From Ferruginibacter sp. (GTDB taxonomy: Bacteria > Bacteroidota > Bacteroidia > Chitinophagales > Chitinophagaceae), in the NCBI RefSeq assembly GCF_014377975.1, contig NZ_JACMOO010000171.1:23116-87115 (forward strand): DNA of 64,000 nucleotides, given 5' to 3'. The notes under the pieces are model-generated. The model ran no database searches. It worked only from the letters and a program-made list of their open reading frames with translations, and had not been told where the DNA came from. The position numbers and the translations under genes were made by a program. How positions within the stretch are numbered: the first letter of the stretch is position 1; each line of letters opens with the position of its first letter. Shown here piece by piece: positions 53,987-63,250 of the stretch.

Positions 53987-56900
53987 ATGCAATATTTTAA
54001 AAATAATACATTCCTTTTTATCTTTCTGTACATTGTTACATTCCTGCTTTTTAATGTAACCAGGGTGCAATCGCAGCCACATTTTTTTAGACATTACCAG
54101 GTGGAAAACGGCCTGTCCAACAATACCGTTTTTTCTAGTATGCAGGATAAAGATGGCTTCTTGTGGTTTGGTACAAAAGATGGACTGAACCGTTTTGACG
54201 GGTATCATTTTAAACATTTTACCATCAATGACGAAGGTCATAGCCTAACACCTGACATTATTTCCTGCATGCTCACTGATAACAAGGGAACTTTATTTAT
54301 CGGGTGTCAAAAGGGATTGTATTATTTTGATAAACAAAAGGAATGTTTAGTCCGGTTGATAGATTCGCTGATCGTGATCAATGCCCTGCATATTGACAAC
54401 GAGGGACAGCTGTGGTTTATATCAGGCGGAACTTTGTGCCGGTATAATTTAAACACAAAAAAGCTATACCAGTTTTCACCACAAAAATATTTTAATGCAA
54501 TTTCTGTCTGCGCTGCTGATAACGGCGACGTTTGGGCCGCAACAGACGATGGCTTTTTGCAAAAATTTAATCCTGAAAAAAACAGCTTTACCGCTTACAA
54601 TGTATTTTCGCATTCTCCACCGGTTGTTACCCGCTGGATTAAAAAGATACACAGCAACGGCCACAACGGTATTTTTGTTGGTACTTCAAGCCAGGGTATT
54701 AAAGAATTTGATATTGCTTCTGCCTCCTATAAAGACATTCTTACTTTTAACCCCGACAAAACAACTATTTATGTAAGAGACATCGAACGGTATTCACAAA
54801 ATGAATATTGGTTTGCAACAGAGTCGGGCATCTTTATTTTTAATTCGCTCACTGGTAAATTTATTAATTTAAAAAAGAAATTTCTTGATCCCTACTCTCT
54901 TTCTGACAACGCTGTATATGATATTTTTAAAGACAGGGAAGGTGGCATGTGGGCAGGTACTTATTTTGGTGGCATCAACTATTATTCAAAGCAGTATGCC
55001 TCTTTCCAAAAATATTTTCCAGATAATTCCGGTAACTCCATCAGCGGAAGCGCCGTTCGGGAAATTTGTGCCGACCACAACGGCAATCTTTGGATTGGTA
55101 CCGAAGACGCCGGATTGAATAAATTAAACCCGTTAACAGGAGCCATCACCCAATATAAGCCTTCCGGCGAAAGCAGCAGCATTGCTTACTTTAACATTCA
55201 TGGCTTACTGGTATCGGGCAACAATTTATGGATTGGTACATTTGAGCATGGGTTGGATGTAATGGATATACCCAGTGGTAAAGTAAAAATACATTACAGC
55301 GCAGGCCCCGGCAAAAAAGAAATAAAGAATAATTTTGTGATTAGCCTGTTGCAAACCACTTCAGGAGAAATTTATGCAGGTACGGGAACCGCCTTGTACA
55401 AATTTGATAAAAAGTCCCATGGCTTTGATCCTGCCGCAGATATTCCGCAACATATTTTTGTATCCAGCCTGCTGGAAGACCGTGAAAAAAATGTTTGGGT
55501 AGGTACACATGGCAGCGGCGTTTTTTATTTTAACCCCGCAACAAAAAAAACTAAACATTTTGATAAAAATATTTCTGATCAAAACAGTCTTACAAATAAT
55601 ATTATCAATGCAATTTATGAAGATAGTCAGCAAAATATATGGATATCAACCGATGGTGGTGGCCTTTGCAAATTAAACAGGGATAGAAAAATATTTACTT
55701 CCTACACCACAAAAAATGGATTTCCAAGCAATTTTATATTTAAAGTACTTGAAGATAACGGAGGCCAGATATGGGTTACCACTTCAAGAGGGCTGGTAAA
55801 TTTAAATCCGCAAAACAATCGTGTGATTGTGTATACAAAAAACAATGGTTTACTCAACGATCAGTTCAACTATAACTCTGGTTATAAAGATACTTCCGGT
55901 GCCCTTTATTTTGGCAGCACAAAAGGTATGATCCGTTTTAATCCCGGTGATTTCTTACAGACTATCATTGCACCACCGGTATTTATCACCAGCTTTCAGG
56001 TAGAAAATAAAGAACTTACGGTAGATGAAGACAGCTCTTTATTAAAACAGTCCATCATCTATACCAATAACATAACCCTGCCATATAACCGCTCTTCTTT
56101 CAATATCAACTTTGCAGCATTAAGTTTTATATCTCCAGAAATGACGGAGTATAAATATTTTATGGAAGGCATTGATAAAGACTGGACCATTGTAAAACCC
56201 AACCGTACCATTTACTTTACCAACCTTGCCCCGGGCAAATATGTTTTTACATTAAATGCAGGTATTAATGGTGTTTGGGGCAATACTGTAAAACAACTTA
56301 CCATACATGTTACGCCGCCTTTTTGGGCTACCTGGTGGGCATGGATACTGTATATTTTTTTTGCAGTTGCCCTGTGTTATTACCTGTTAAGAACCTATCA
56401 TATTATTATAGAAGACAAAAAAGAAAAAGAAATATATGAGGCCAAGATTGATTTTTTTACAAACGTGGCACATGAAATAAGAACGCCCCTGACATTAATA
56501 AAAGGCCCGGTTGAAAACCTGAGAGAAAAGATGGATGAACTGCCTTCCATAAAAGAAGATGTAATTGTAATGGAGCGAAATACCAACCGGTTAATTGCAC
56601 TGGTAACACAGATACTCGACTTTAGAAAAACAGAAACCAAAAGTTTTAGCATTGATTTTGTAAAAGTGAATATCAGTGAATTGTTGCGGGAAGCTGCTTT
56701 AAATTTTTCAACTCTTGCAAAAAAAAGAAAACTGGAATACTCAATTAATATACCACCGGCCGAAGTATATGTTTATGCTGATGAAGAAGCGCTGACTAAA
56801 ATTTTCAGCAACCTGTTTAACAACGCGGTAATTTATGCAGGTAAAAAAGTACAGGTAAGTTTATTGCCGCCACAAAATAATGAGCAGGAATTAACGATAG

Positions 56901-57157
56901 AATTTGCAAACGACGGCAATGCCATTCCGCAGGAAATGAAGGAAAAAATATTTGAGCCCTTTTACCGGTTAAAAGGAACAAACAAACAGCAGGGAACCGG
57001 CATTGGGCTTGCGCTTGCAAAATCCTTAACCGAATTACACAAAGGTAAATTGTACCTGAAGTACTCAACGGAAGGGATGAACATATTTGTATTTTGTTTA
57101 CCTGCGAAAAATATGGAAAGCCTGCAAAAAAAAACAACCCAACTAAACGATTACTAA
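53987..57157 (+). CDS. Sensor histidine kinase with periplasmic beta-propeller (hybrid-type without its receiver)
   Basis: About 1056 residues from ATG 53987 (MQYFKNNTF); the ATG at 53951 would add 12. After the signal peptide come repeated Reg_prop blades (DGFLWFGTKDGLNRF, GNLWIGTEDAGLNKLN, NIWISTDGGGLCKLN) forming two seven-bladed propellers. A Y_Y_Y domain follows (GIDKDWTIVKPNRTIYFTNL), then one membrane helix near residue 800. HisKA follows, with phospho-His in TNVAHEIRTPLT, then HATPase (GTGIGLALAKSL). In the usual PUL hybrid the receiver and AraC domains follow in the same chain. Here the chain stops and these are encoded by the next gene. Confidence 0.93.
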   Translation: MQYFKNNTFLFIFLYIVTFLLFNVTRVQSQPHFFRHYQVENGLSNNTVFSSMQDKDGFLWFGTKDGLNRFDGYHFKHFTINDEGHSLTPDIISCMLTDNKGTLFIGCQKGLYYFDKQKECLVRLIDSLIVINALHIDNEGQLWFISGGTLCRYNLNTKKLYQFSPQKYFNAISVCAADNGDVWAATDDGFLQKFNPEKNSFTAYNVFSHSPPVVTRWIKKIHSNGHNGIFVGTSSQGIKEFDIASASYKDILTFNPDKTTIYVRDIERYSQNEYWFATESGIFIFNSLTGKFINLKKKFLDPYSLSDNAVYDIFKDREGGMWAGTYFGGINYYSKQYASFQKYFPDNSGNSISGSAVREICADHNGNLWIGTEDAGLNKLNPLTGAITQYKPSGESSSIAYFNIHGLLVSGNNLWIGTFEHGLDVMDIPSGKVKIHYSAGPGKKEIKNNFVISLLQTTSGEIYAGTGTALYKFDKKSHGFDPAADIPQHIFVSSLLEDREKNVWVGTHGSGVFYFNPATKKTKHFDKNISDQNSLTNNIINAIYEDSQQNIWISTDGGGLCKLNRDRKIFTSYTTKNGFPSNFIFKVLEDNGGQIWVTTSRGLVNLNPQNNRVIVYTKNNGLLNDQFNYNSGYKDTSGALYFGSTKGMIRFNPGDFLQTIIAPPVFITSFQVENKELTVDEDSSLLKQSIIYTNNITLPYNRSSFNINFAALSFISPEMTEYKYFMEGIDKDWTIVKPNRTIYFTNLAPGKYVFTLNAGINGVWGNTVKQLTIHVTPPFWATWWAWILYIFFAVALCYYLLRTYHIIIEDKKEKEIYEAKIDFFTNVAHEIRTPLTLIKGPVENLREKMDELPSIKEDVIVMERNTNRLIALVTQILDFRKTETKSFSIDFVKVNISELLREAALNFSTLAKKRKLEYSINIPPAEVYVYADEEALTKIFSNLFNNAVIYAGKKVQVSLLPPQNNEQELTIEFANDGNAIPQEMKEKIFEPFYRLKGTNKQQGTGIGLALAKSLTELHKGKLYLKYSTEGMNIFVFCLPAKNMESLQKKTTQLNDY

Positions 57158-57166
57158 AACTATTTT

Positions 57167-57943
57167 ATGCTGCCATTAATACTGATTGTAGATGACAACG
57201 AAGAAATACTTGAATTTCTTGAAAGAATATTAAATAATAAATACACCATACTAAAAGCGGAAGATGGAAAACAGGCTTTAAAAATACTGGAGACAGAAGC
57301 TGTTCAACTGGTGATCAGTGACGTTATGATGCCGGAGATGGATGGTTTTGAATTGTGTAAAAACATCAAATCACATTTTGAACATTCGCACATTCCGGTA
57401 ATACTGCTTACGGCTAAAAATACAATCCAATCAAAAATAGAGGGATTGGAACTGGGTGCCGATGCGTATATTGATAAACCTTTTTCCAAAGAACACTTGC
57501 TGGCACAAATAGCCAGCCTGCTTGCCAACAGAAATATGATCAGGGAGTTTTTTGCCAGCTCTCCACTGGTACATATAAAAAGCATAGCACATTACAAATC
57601 GGATGAACGATTTTTAGAAACACTCAACGATACTATTTGCGCTAATATGGAAGATGCAGACCTTGCTGTAGAAAAACTTGCGAAGATTATGAATATGAGC
57701 CGCATTACATTGTACCGCAAAATAAAAGCCATCTCTGTATTAACACCCGTAGAAGTCATCAATATCACGCGGCTAAAAAAAGCGGCGGAATTGCTGGCAG
57801 CAGGCGATCATAAAATTTATGAAATAGCTGACCTGGTTGGTTTTAGCTCACAAAGTAATTTTGCGAGAAATTTTCAAAAGCAATTTAATATTACTCCCAC
57901 AGAATACATGCATTCAAAACAATTGAAAAAAACAAAAATATAA
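57167..57943 (+). CDS. Response regulator with AraC DNA-binding domain
   Basis: A 258-residue protein. The receiver has acidic residues LIVDDNEE and phosphoacceptor Asp in LVISDVMMPEMDGFEL (about residue 48), with the Lys of DKPFSKEHL. A short linker (about residues 120-150) is followed by an AraC/XylS double helix-turn-helix (VEKLAKIMNMSRITLYRKI and IYEIADLVGFSSQSNFARNF). Its ATG lies 9 bp after the kinase stop, so both form one unit that looks like a split hybrid two-component system. It probably activates the divergent susC operon. Confidence 0.95.
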   Translation: MLPLILIVDDNEEILEFLERILNNKYTILKAEDGKQALKILETEAVQLVISDVMMPEMDGFELCKNIKSHFEHSHIPVILLTAKNTIQSKIEGLELGADAYIDKPFSKEHLLAQIASLLANRNMIREFFASSPLVHIKSIAHYKSDERFLETLNDTICANMEDADLAVEKLAKIMNMSRITLYRKIKAISVLTPVEVINITRLKKAAELLAAGDHKIYEIADLVGFSSQSNFARNFQKQFNITPTEYMHSKQLKKTKI

Positions 57944-57965
57944 TGACCTGTTAATATAAAACCGG

Positions 57966-57988
57966 TACTGTTCCCTGCAGTATTTTTT
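57966..57988 (+). terminator. Weak terminator after the response regulator
   Basis: A 5-bp stem (57966-57970 with 57978-57982) is followed by six T residues, 22 bases beyond the stop codon. It is short, so its efficiency is uncertain. Confidence 0.35.
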
Positions 57989-58155
57989 ACCACTGCCCGC
58001 ATTTAACAGGCTACAAATAATGCTATTGGGCAATGAAAACGAAAATTGGGTCCCAGCAAAAATTAATATTTACAGCAGGATCGCCCAACGATAAAATACT
58101 GTTTTGAGCAATTGAGTTTCTTAAAAAATCAAAGAAAGTATCACAGCAGAAAGTA

Positions 58156-59514
58156 TTATTTTATGGCCGATGAATGTAAAGCCTTTTCGTGTTTTACTAC
58201 CAGTAATTTCTGACAAATAAATTCGCCAATTTTTCTACCTTCTTCCAAACCGAAGGTGATAGATGGCATGTAATGAATGCCTCCGTAGAACCTGCTGATG
58301 GCAGCTTCTTTGGCCGCCTCATTAAACGAATTAAAATACCTTACCGGAATCTGAAATTCTACTTCTGTAGAATCCGCATATGCAAAGTTTTCGCCGAATA
58401 AACTGGTGAGTAAAACAGCACAGGCCGCCGATACAACACTGTGCCCGCTGGTATATTCCGGAAACGGTGGTGTTTGCAAAAGTGGTACCCAGCGCTGGCT
58501 GATGTATTTGTTAATGTAGGTCTCGGGCCTGATGGATTTACTTCTGTATTTTTCATCCCAGCAACTGATAAAACAATCGGCCAATACAACGGATAAATAA
58601 GCGTATGATTTTGCTGATTGCATAAAATCTGCATTTCTTTTTTTACAGGCCAGCCTCGTAATATTGATCCAGTGGCCACCAGGTGAAATCTTTTTTGTTG
58701 CGTACATCACATGTCCATTTACGTTCATCTTAAAAGGGTTACAATCCCAAAAATTGGCAATCTCCGTTTGTTGTGCAGTAAGGTTACTGCCGATGGTCTC
58801 AACATCTCTGGCTTCTTTGTAAAACCGGCTGCTGGTGTCTGTTGAAAATTTGGTTGGAGGAACAGGCTTAAACTGCTGTGCTGTATCAATCAGGAATGTT
58901 CTAAGTTCTCCCCAGTGTGGCTCAATAGCTTTCATGTAAGCCGGCGGAGTCGGCTTCCAGGTAGCCGCATCATTATTTACAATGTACTTTGACAGTGAAC
59001 GGGTTTGTTGGTAATTATCCTGCAAAGACCAGGTAATTACATCGCCTGCAATTTTGCCACCCAATACTATAGAATTATTAAATACTTCATCCGGTATACC
59101 TGTCGCCTTAAAGTCTTTCAGAATAGCATCATAAAAATTTCCAATTTTTTCTTCAGAAATAATCATTGATTTTGCCACGCTTAACAATGCACTTACTCCT
59201 GCAAGTGCATAACAATATTCCTTGCCAGGTACAGGTTTCGACAGATGAGATAGTCCGTGCAGCCGTCCTACAAAAGAAATATAATTTTTATCCTGATAAT
59301 GCGCTGCCTCATATCCGGCAATGTTTACATAAGCATAAATTCTGCTGGCTACCGGTGGAGAATAAATGTCATGTACCATCACATCCGTTACTTCTTTCAC
59401 AGACCGGTGCAGATATTCAGGATCTTCACATAACTTTTTCCAGTCGTCATTTGCAACTGTTTTGAGTGAAGCAGACAACAAAAATATCAGTATAAAAAAA
59501 CGATAGCTTTTCAT
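58156..59514 (-). CDS. Vanadium-haloperoxidase/PAP2-like secreted protein
   Basis: A 452-residue protein with a signal peptide (residues 1-21). The C-terminal PAP2 domain shows the phosphate/vanadate pocket: KYRSKSIRPETY (motif 1), EYTSGHSVVSAA (motif 2 with His) and SRFYGGIHYMPS (motif 3 with His). Proteins with this fold are acid phosphatases or vanadium haloperoxidases; the two cannot be told apart from these motifs alone. It is close to a locus for glycan breakdown but convergent with the response regulator, so a direct functional link is not shown. Confidence 0.85.
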   Translation of the reverse strand: MKSYRFFILIFLLSASLKTVANDDWKKLCEDPEYLHRSVKEVTDVMVHDIYSPPVASRIYAYVNIAGYEAAHYQDKNYISFVGRLHGLSHLSKPVPGKEYCYALAGVSALLSVAKSMIISEEKIGNFYDAILKDFKATGIPDEVFNNSIVLGGKIAGDVITWSLQDNYQQTRSLSKYIVNNDAATWKPTPPAYMKAIEPHWGELRTFLIDTAQQFKPVPPTKFSTDTSSRFYKEARDVETIGSNLTAQQTEIANFWDCNPFKMNVNGHVMYATKKISPGGHWINITRLACKKRNADFMQSAKSYAYLSVVLADCFISCWDEKYRSKSIRPETYINKYISQRWVPLLQTPPFPEYTSGHSVVSAACAVLLTSLFGENFAYADSTEVEFQIPVRYFNSFNEAAKEAAISRFYGGIHYMPSITFGLEEGRKIGEFICQKLLVVKHEKALHSSAIK

Positions 59515-59766
59515 TAAGTTCTTAATAAAATATTCCTAATTCAAATAAATTCTTAATAAGCGCGGAGATAAAGATACTTCTCATTTATACTATTTATATA
59601 TCCGGCAAATAAAATAAAAAGGCATGCTATTTTTTGGCTGCGTTTGCACAACGCTTATTTTGGTACAGGAAAAAAGATAAAATAAAGACAGCCCGTTTTT
59701 TCCATATTTAAACACTGCACAGAAAATACTAATTTAAAACCAGTTGTGTAAATAACCAGAATTTAT

Positions 59767-59955
59767 TCAACGGTGATCTGGTAATTTTTGAATCAATACA
59801 TTTCTTTCAGCCGTCATTATTTTAATTTGCTTTTTTAGTTCCCTGTTTTTAAAATACAAAACAATTGTGAGTATGGGTATGGGGAAAAGAAAGATTAAAT
59901 AACCGATTAAAAAAATCCATTCTGATCCGCCGGGTAATCCAATCAAAAAAGTCAT
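59767..59955 (-). CDS. Small membrane protein with C-terminal coiled coil
   Basis: A 62-residue protein. A hydrophobic segment spans about residues 14-34 (IFLIGYLIFLFPIPILTIVLY). A charged helix then follows (KNRELKKQIKIMTAERNVLIQKL) with a heptad-like pattern of leucines and isoleucines. It starts at ATG 59955. It has no recognised family and stands alone between two 200-250-bp spacers. Confidence 0.55.
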   Translation of the reverse strand: MTFLIGLPGGSEWIFLIGYLIFLFPIPILTIVLYFKNRELKKQIKIMTAERNVLIQKLPDHR

Positions 59956-60178
59956 GATGCAATTTTTTAGTGTGATTAATTCTTAAAAATTACCATTTAA
60001 TGATCAGTGCGTCAAAAGAATTTATTCCAATTGAGTGGTGGCCTGCAAAATGACTTTGCCAGTGCATTAGGAAAAAGTAAACATAGCATTCTCCAAGACA
60101 ATGCAGTATTCAATTTCAATCATATTGTATTCTTCCTGTTTCCTTTTGCAGGAATATAAAATTGAACCTTTAGAGGCT

Positions 60179-61252
60179 TTATTGCTTTGTTTCCGTTGTA
60201 TATTTTCTTATCATATTGATTTCTTTTTCATCATAAGGTAAATAATCGGGACGGTACAAATCATGCTGCCAAACTTTAGGCGCTGCATCGCCTGGGCGAT
60301 GGCCCCAGTTTAAATCAGTTTGCGTTTTACCATTTACCAGGCCCCACAACATACAACCCACTTTTTCATCATAAAAAACGGGCAGGTTTGTTTCAATCAC
60401 AGAACCGTTTGGCCGGTTCATCCATTCTGTACAAATAACAGGGCGGTTGTATTTTTTTAAATTATTAATTTGTTTAATCAGCCCCTCCCTGTTTTCGTAA
60501 TTGTGAAAAGTGATTACATCAGACGCCGGGATAACAATGTCATTCAGCCTGTCATCGTTGTTCCAAATACCTATGCTCACCGGTTGTGACGGGTTCACCG
60601 TTCTGGCCCACACAATCACTTTTTTAAGCAAGGGAAAACTGGCACTTCCAAGGCCACCATTGGTTGGTTCATTGTATAGATCCCACAACAAAATACGGGA
60701 GTCATCTTTAAACCTGCCCATCACAGCTTTTACATATTTTTCAATTCGTGGGTGCGTCCGTTCATCAATCACCAGGCTGTGTCCCGGACTGGGCGACCAG
60801 GCCCATGCATACCAGCCAATCAATGGTTCCGGTTGTTTGCCAACTTTCGGATCATGCTCCAGGCCAAAAACACAATCATCAAACAAGGCCGGTACAAATT
60901 TTATTTTATGCTTTGCGCAAATGACCAAAAAAGTATCCAGGGTTTTTAAAAAATACGGAGGGTTATCCTCATACACGGCAAACTGCAATACTGCTCTTAA
61001 AACATTCATGCCAGCACTTTCAGCCAATGCCAGTTCTTTATCAATTACTTTTCCATCAAAACTTGTTTTATCCCACATAGCTGTGTAATTGATAGCATAG
61101 GCAGGAATATAATTGAAGCCACAAAGCCAGGGCTGACTGGCGTACCAATCACTGGCTTTTTGTTCAGACCATCCTGGAGCAACTGTTTGAGCATCGGCAG
61201 TCATTAAAAAAGAAAATAGACATAACAATAAAAAGGCGCAGTTTCTTTTCAT
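60179..61252 (-). CDS. Secreted clan-A (GH5-like) glycoside hydrolase, paralog of the one at 42170
   Basis: A 357-residue protein with a signal peptide (residues 1-21, ending ADAQ). Its TIM-barrel aligns along most of its length with the enzyme at 42170-43267. It shares KASDWYASQPWLCGFNYIPA versus KANTWYGQHKWLTGANYIPA, and DKELALAES versus DKELSWAES. The acid/base is Glu195 in WDLYNEP and the nucleophile Glu276 in VICTEWMNR. It stands 33 bp downstream of the PhyH dioxygenase gene on the same strand and is probably co-transcribed with it. Confidence 0.86.
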   Translation of the reverse strand: MKRNCAFLLLCLFSFLMTADAQTVAPGWSEQKASDWYASQPWLCGFNYIPAYAINYTAMWDKTSFDGKVIDKELALAESAGMNVLRAVLQFAVYEDNPPYFLKTLDTFLVICAKHKIKFVPALFDDCVFGLEHDPKVGKQPEPLIGWYAWAWSPSPGHSLVIDERTHPRIEKYVKAVMGRFKDDSRILLWDLYNEPTNGGLGSASFPLLKKVIVWARTVNPSQPVSIGIWNNDDRLNDIVIPASDVITFHNYENREGLIKQINNLKKYNRPVICTEWMNRPNGSVIETNLPVFYDEKVGCMLWGLVNGKTQTDLNWGHRPGDAAPKVWQHDLYRPDYLPYDEKEINMIRKYTTETKQ

Positions 61253-61285
61253 TTCAGTAACAGTTCATTAAGATGACAAATTAAA

Positions 61286-62101
61286 TTAAAAAGCCAGCGG
61301 ATTTAGTTTGGACGCCGCCTTTTCACCAGGTACAATACCATCCAGCCAGCGCTTGCGGTCATTTTCCTGGTGTTCATTTTTTGGTTCAGTAACTATAGCA
61401 CCGTCCGCATAATAAATAATCGTCATCACTTCCCTGGTAATGCCGGATAAATTTCCGGGAGCATTGTGTAAAGTCCATCCATAGTGCCAGGTGGCATCAC
61501 CGGCATCCATGGTTTTAGATCGCGTTACCGGATATTGTCTTTCTTTAATCAACTTTTCAATTTGCATTTCTGAATCATCTGAAATTGCCAGGTTGCCTGC
61601 AAACCCTTCTTTGTGAGATGTAGAGGCAAAAGTGAGCATCCCCATTTCTTCGTCGATATCAATTAATGGCATCCACATAGTGATCGTATTGCTGGAACTA
61701 AGGGGCCAATAATACTGATCCTGGTGCCAGGGCGTAAAACCACCACCTGGTTCCTTAAATAGTGCCTGGTCGTGATAAATACGAACATGTTCTACCCCGA
61801 GCAAATCGGCTGCAATTTTCGCAAACCGTTTAGCCAGGGTAAATTGCTTCACCTCTTCATCCACTTCCCATAAATTCATCACCTGCAAAAATGCTTTTCC
61901 ATAAGTATCCCTGTCTTGAAGATTTCTTGTTTCTGCATTATAAGCATAAGCAGCTTTATTAACTGCGCTCCTGAAGGCAGGCACTTCGCCAGGTTTTAGA
62001 ACACCCTTTACAAGTGTATGACCATTTTTTCTAAAATTATTTACTTGCGATGGATCAAGCTCCATGCAATCGTTTAATAACGGCAGTGTGGCAATATTCA
62101 T
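61286..62101 (-). CDS. Phytanoyl-CoA dioxygenase (PhyH) family protein
   Basis: A 271-residue non-heme iron/2-oxoglutarate dioxygenase. The iron-binding HxD is in TPWHQDQYYW, and the distal His is in YGWTLHNAPGNLS, followed by the Arg of GITREVMTIIYY. It has no signal peptide. ATG 62101 (MNIATLPLLND) was chosen because the longer frame has an unrelated, basic start. The substrate is unknown. The adjacent clan-A hydrolase and the divergent AraC regulator, which shares a 132-bp control region, suggest a small sugar-responsive unit. Confidence 0.88.
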   Translation of the reverse strand: MNIATLPLLNDCMELDPSQVNNFRKNGHTLVKGVLKPGEVPAFRSAVNKAAYAYNAETRNLQDRDTYGKAFLQVMNLWEVDEEVKQFTLAKRFAKIAADLLGVEHVRIYHDQALFKEPGGGFTPWHQDQYYWPLSSSNTITMWMPLIDIDEEMGMLTFASTSHKEGFAGNLAISDDSEMQIEKLIKERQYPVTRSKTMDAGDATWHYGWTLHNAPGNLSGITREVMTIIYYADGAIVTEPKNEHQENDRKRWLDGIVPGEKAASKLNPLAF

Positions 62102-62233
62102 AATAATAAGTTTATTTTTAAGCCTCAAAATAAAAGCAAATTTCTGCCATATCAATTGCCAATTATGTCCGGTTTATGGATTATTTTATCTTTACCTGAA
62201 ATTACTAACCTCATTTAGCTAATATTATCTACA
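62102..62233. promoter_or_regulatory. Divergent control region of the PhyH and AraC genes
   Basis: A 132-bp AT-rich region between two divergent starts. TATCTTTA at 62187-62194 is one base off the TAnnTTTG consensus on the plus strand. A regulator with an AraC domain next to it probably binds here. Confidence 0.4.
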
Positions 62234-63094
62234 ATGAAGCCAGCTTTTGAAAATATCAATGCGATCAATGACAGCTCTTTTCTGATACGAAAATTTGAAG
62301 AAAAAAGTTTTAAAGCGCCCTTTCATTTTCACCCGGAATATGAATTGACATTGATCCTGAACGGATCAGGAAAACGTTATGTAGGTACACACATGAGTGA
62401 TTATTTTTCAGATGATCTTGTGCTGCTGGGTTCAAATTTACCACATTGCTGGAAAACTGAAAAGGCAGCACAGCACAGCGTTTCAGGTTCTGTTGTCCTG
62501 CACTTTGGCCACGCATTTTTAGGAGTTGATTTTTTTAAAAAAGCTGAAATGAAAAGTATACAGGACTTACTCAATAATAGTAATTATGGAATACAATTTA
62601 CAGGAAACATAAGCATCATCAAAAATAAAATGGTTGCTGTTTTAACAGAAAAAAGTGCATTTAAAAAACTATTATTGCTGCTTGAAATATTGGATGAACT
62701 TTCAAACACAAAAAAGTATAAGTTACTCAATAAACAAAACTTATTTGCCGCACTGCCAACCGTGGAAAAAGAACGAATGAATTTAGTGACTGCCTATATT
62801 GTAGAAAATTTTCGTGAAAAAACTTCTCTGGATAAGGCGGCTGAAGCAGCTAATATGACGCCACAGTCATTTTGTAAATACTTTAAAAAGATCAGCCGCA
62901 AAACTTTTATAGAAGTAGTAAATGATTACAGGATAGATTTTGCCATGCAGGAGCTGGTACATACCGACAAGACAATTACGCAAATAGGTTTTGAAAGTGG
63001 TTTTAACGACATTTCTAATTTTTATAAAACCTTTAAGAAACGCCGGCAGCTTAGTCCGCTCACGTACAGAAACATGTTTGTTAAGAACCTTTAA
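62234..63094 (+). CDS. AraC-family transcriptional regulator with cupin sensor domain
   Basis: A 286-residue regulator. The N-terminal half is a cupin-like effector domain (FHFHPEYELTLILNGSGKRYVG), typical of sugar-responsive AraC proteins. The C-terminal AraC/XylS domain has two helix-turn-helix motifs (LDKAAEAANMTPQSFCKYFKK and ITQIGFESGFNDISNFYKTFKK). It is divergent from the PhyH and clan-A hydrolase genes, with 132 bp between. It therefore probably controls them and itself. The effector is likely a sugar but cannot be named. Confidence 0.92.
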   Translation: MKPAFENINAINDSSFLIRKFEEKSFKAPFHFHPEYELTLILNGSGKRYVGTHMSDYFSDDLVLLGSNLPHCWKTEKAAQHSVSGSVVLHFGHAFLGVDFFKKAEMKSIQDLLNNSNYGIQFTGNISIIKNKMVAVLTEKSAFKKLLLLLEILDELSNTKKYKLLNKQNLFAALPTVEKERMNLVTAYIVENFREKTSLDKAAEAANMTPQSFCKYFKKISRKTFIEVVNDYRIDFAMQELVHTDKTITQIGFESGFNDISNFYKTFKKRRQLSPLTYRNMFVKNL

Positions 63095-63250
63095 CCATCG
63101 AGGTGAAAGCAATTAAAAATGATTAAATTACTGATGAGACGTAAAAAACAACGAATGCAACAAGGTGAATAACTTATGATACAGCAGGAAAAATCGATTT
63201 CCATTTCAAGGTTAAAAAATATTATTTTGCGTTATTAAACGATCCTTCAA

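Noticed and set aside
60510..61088. 192-codon plus-strand frame opposite the second clan-A hydrolase
   Set aside because: It is antisense to an enzyme with both catalytic Glu motifs and a signal peptide.
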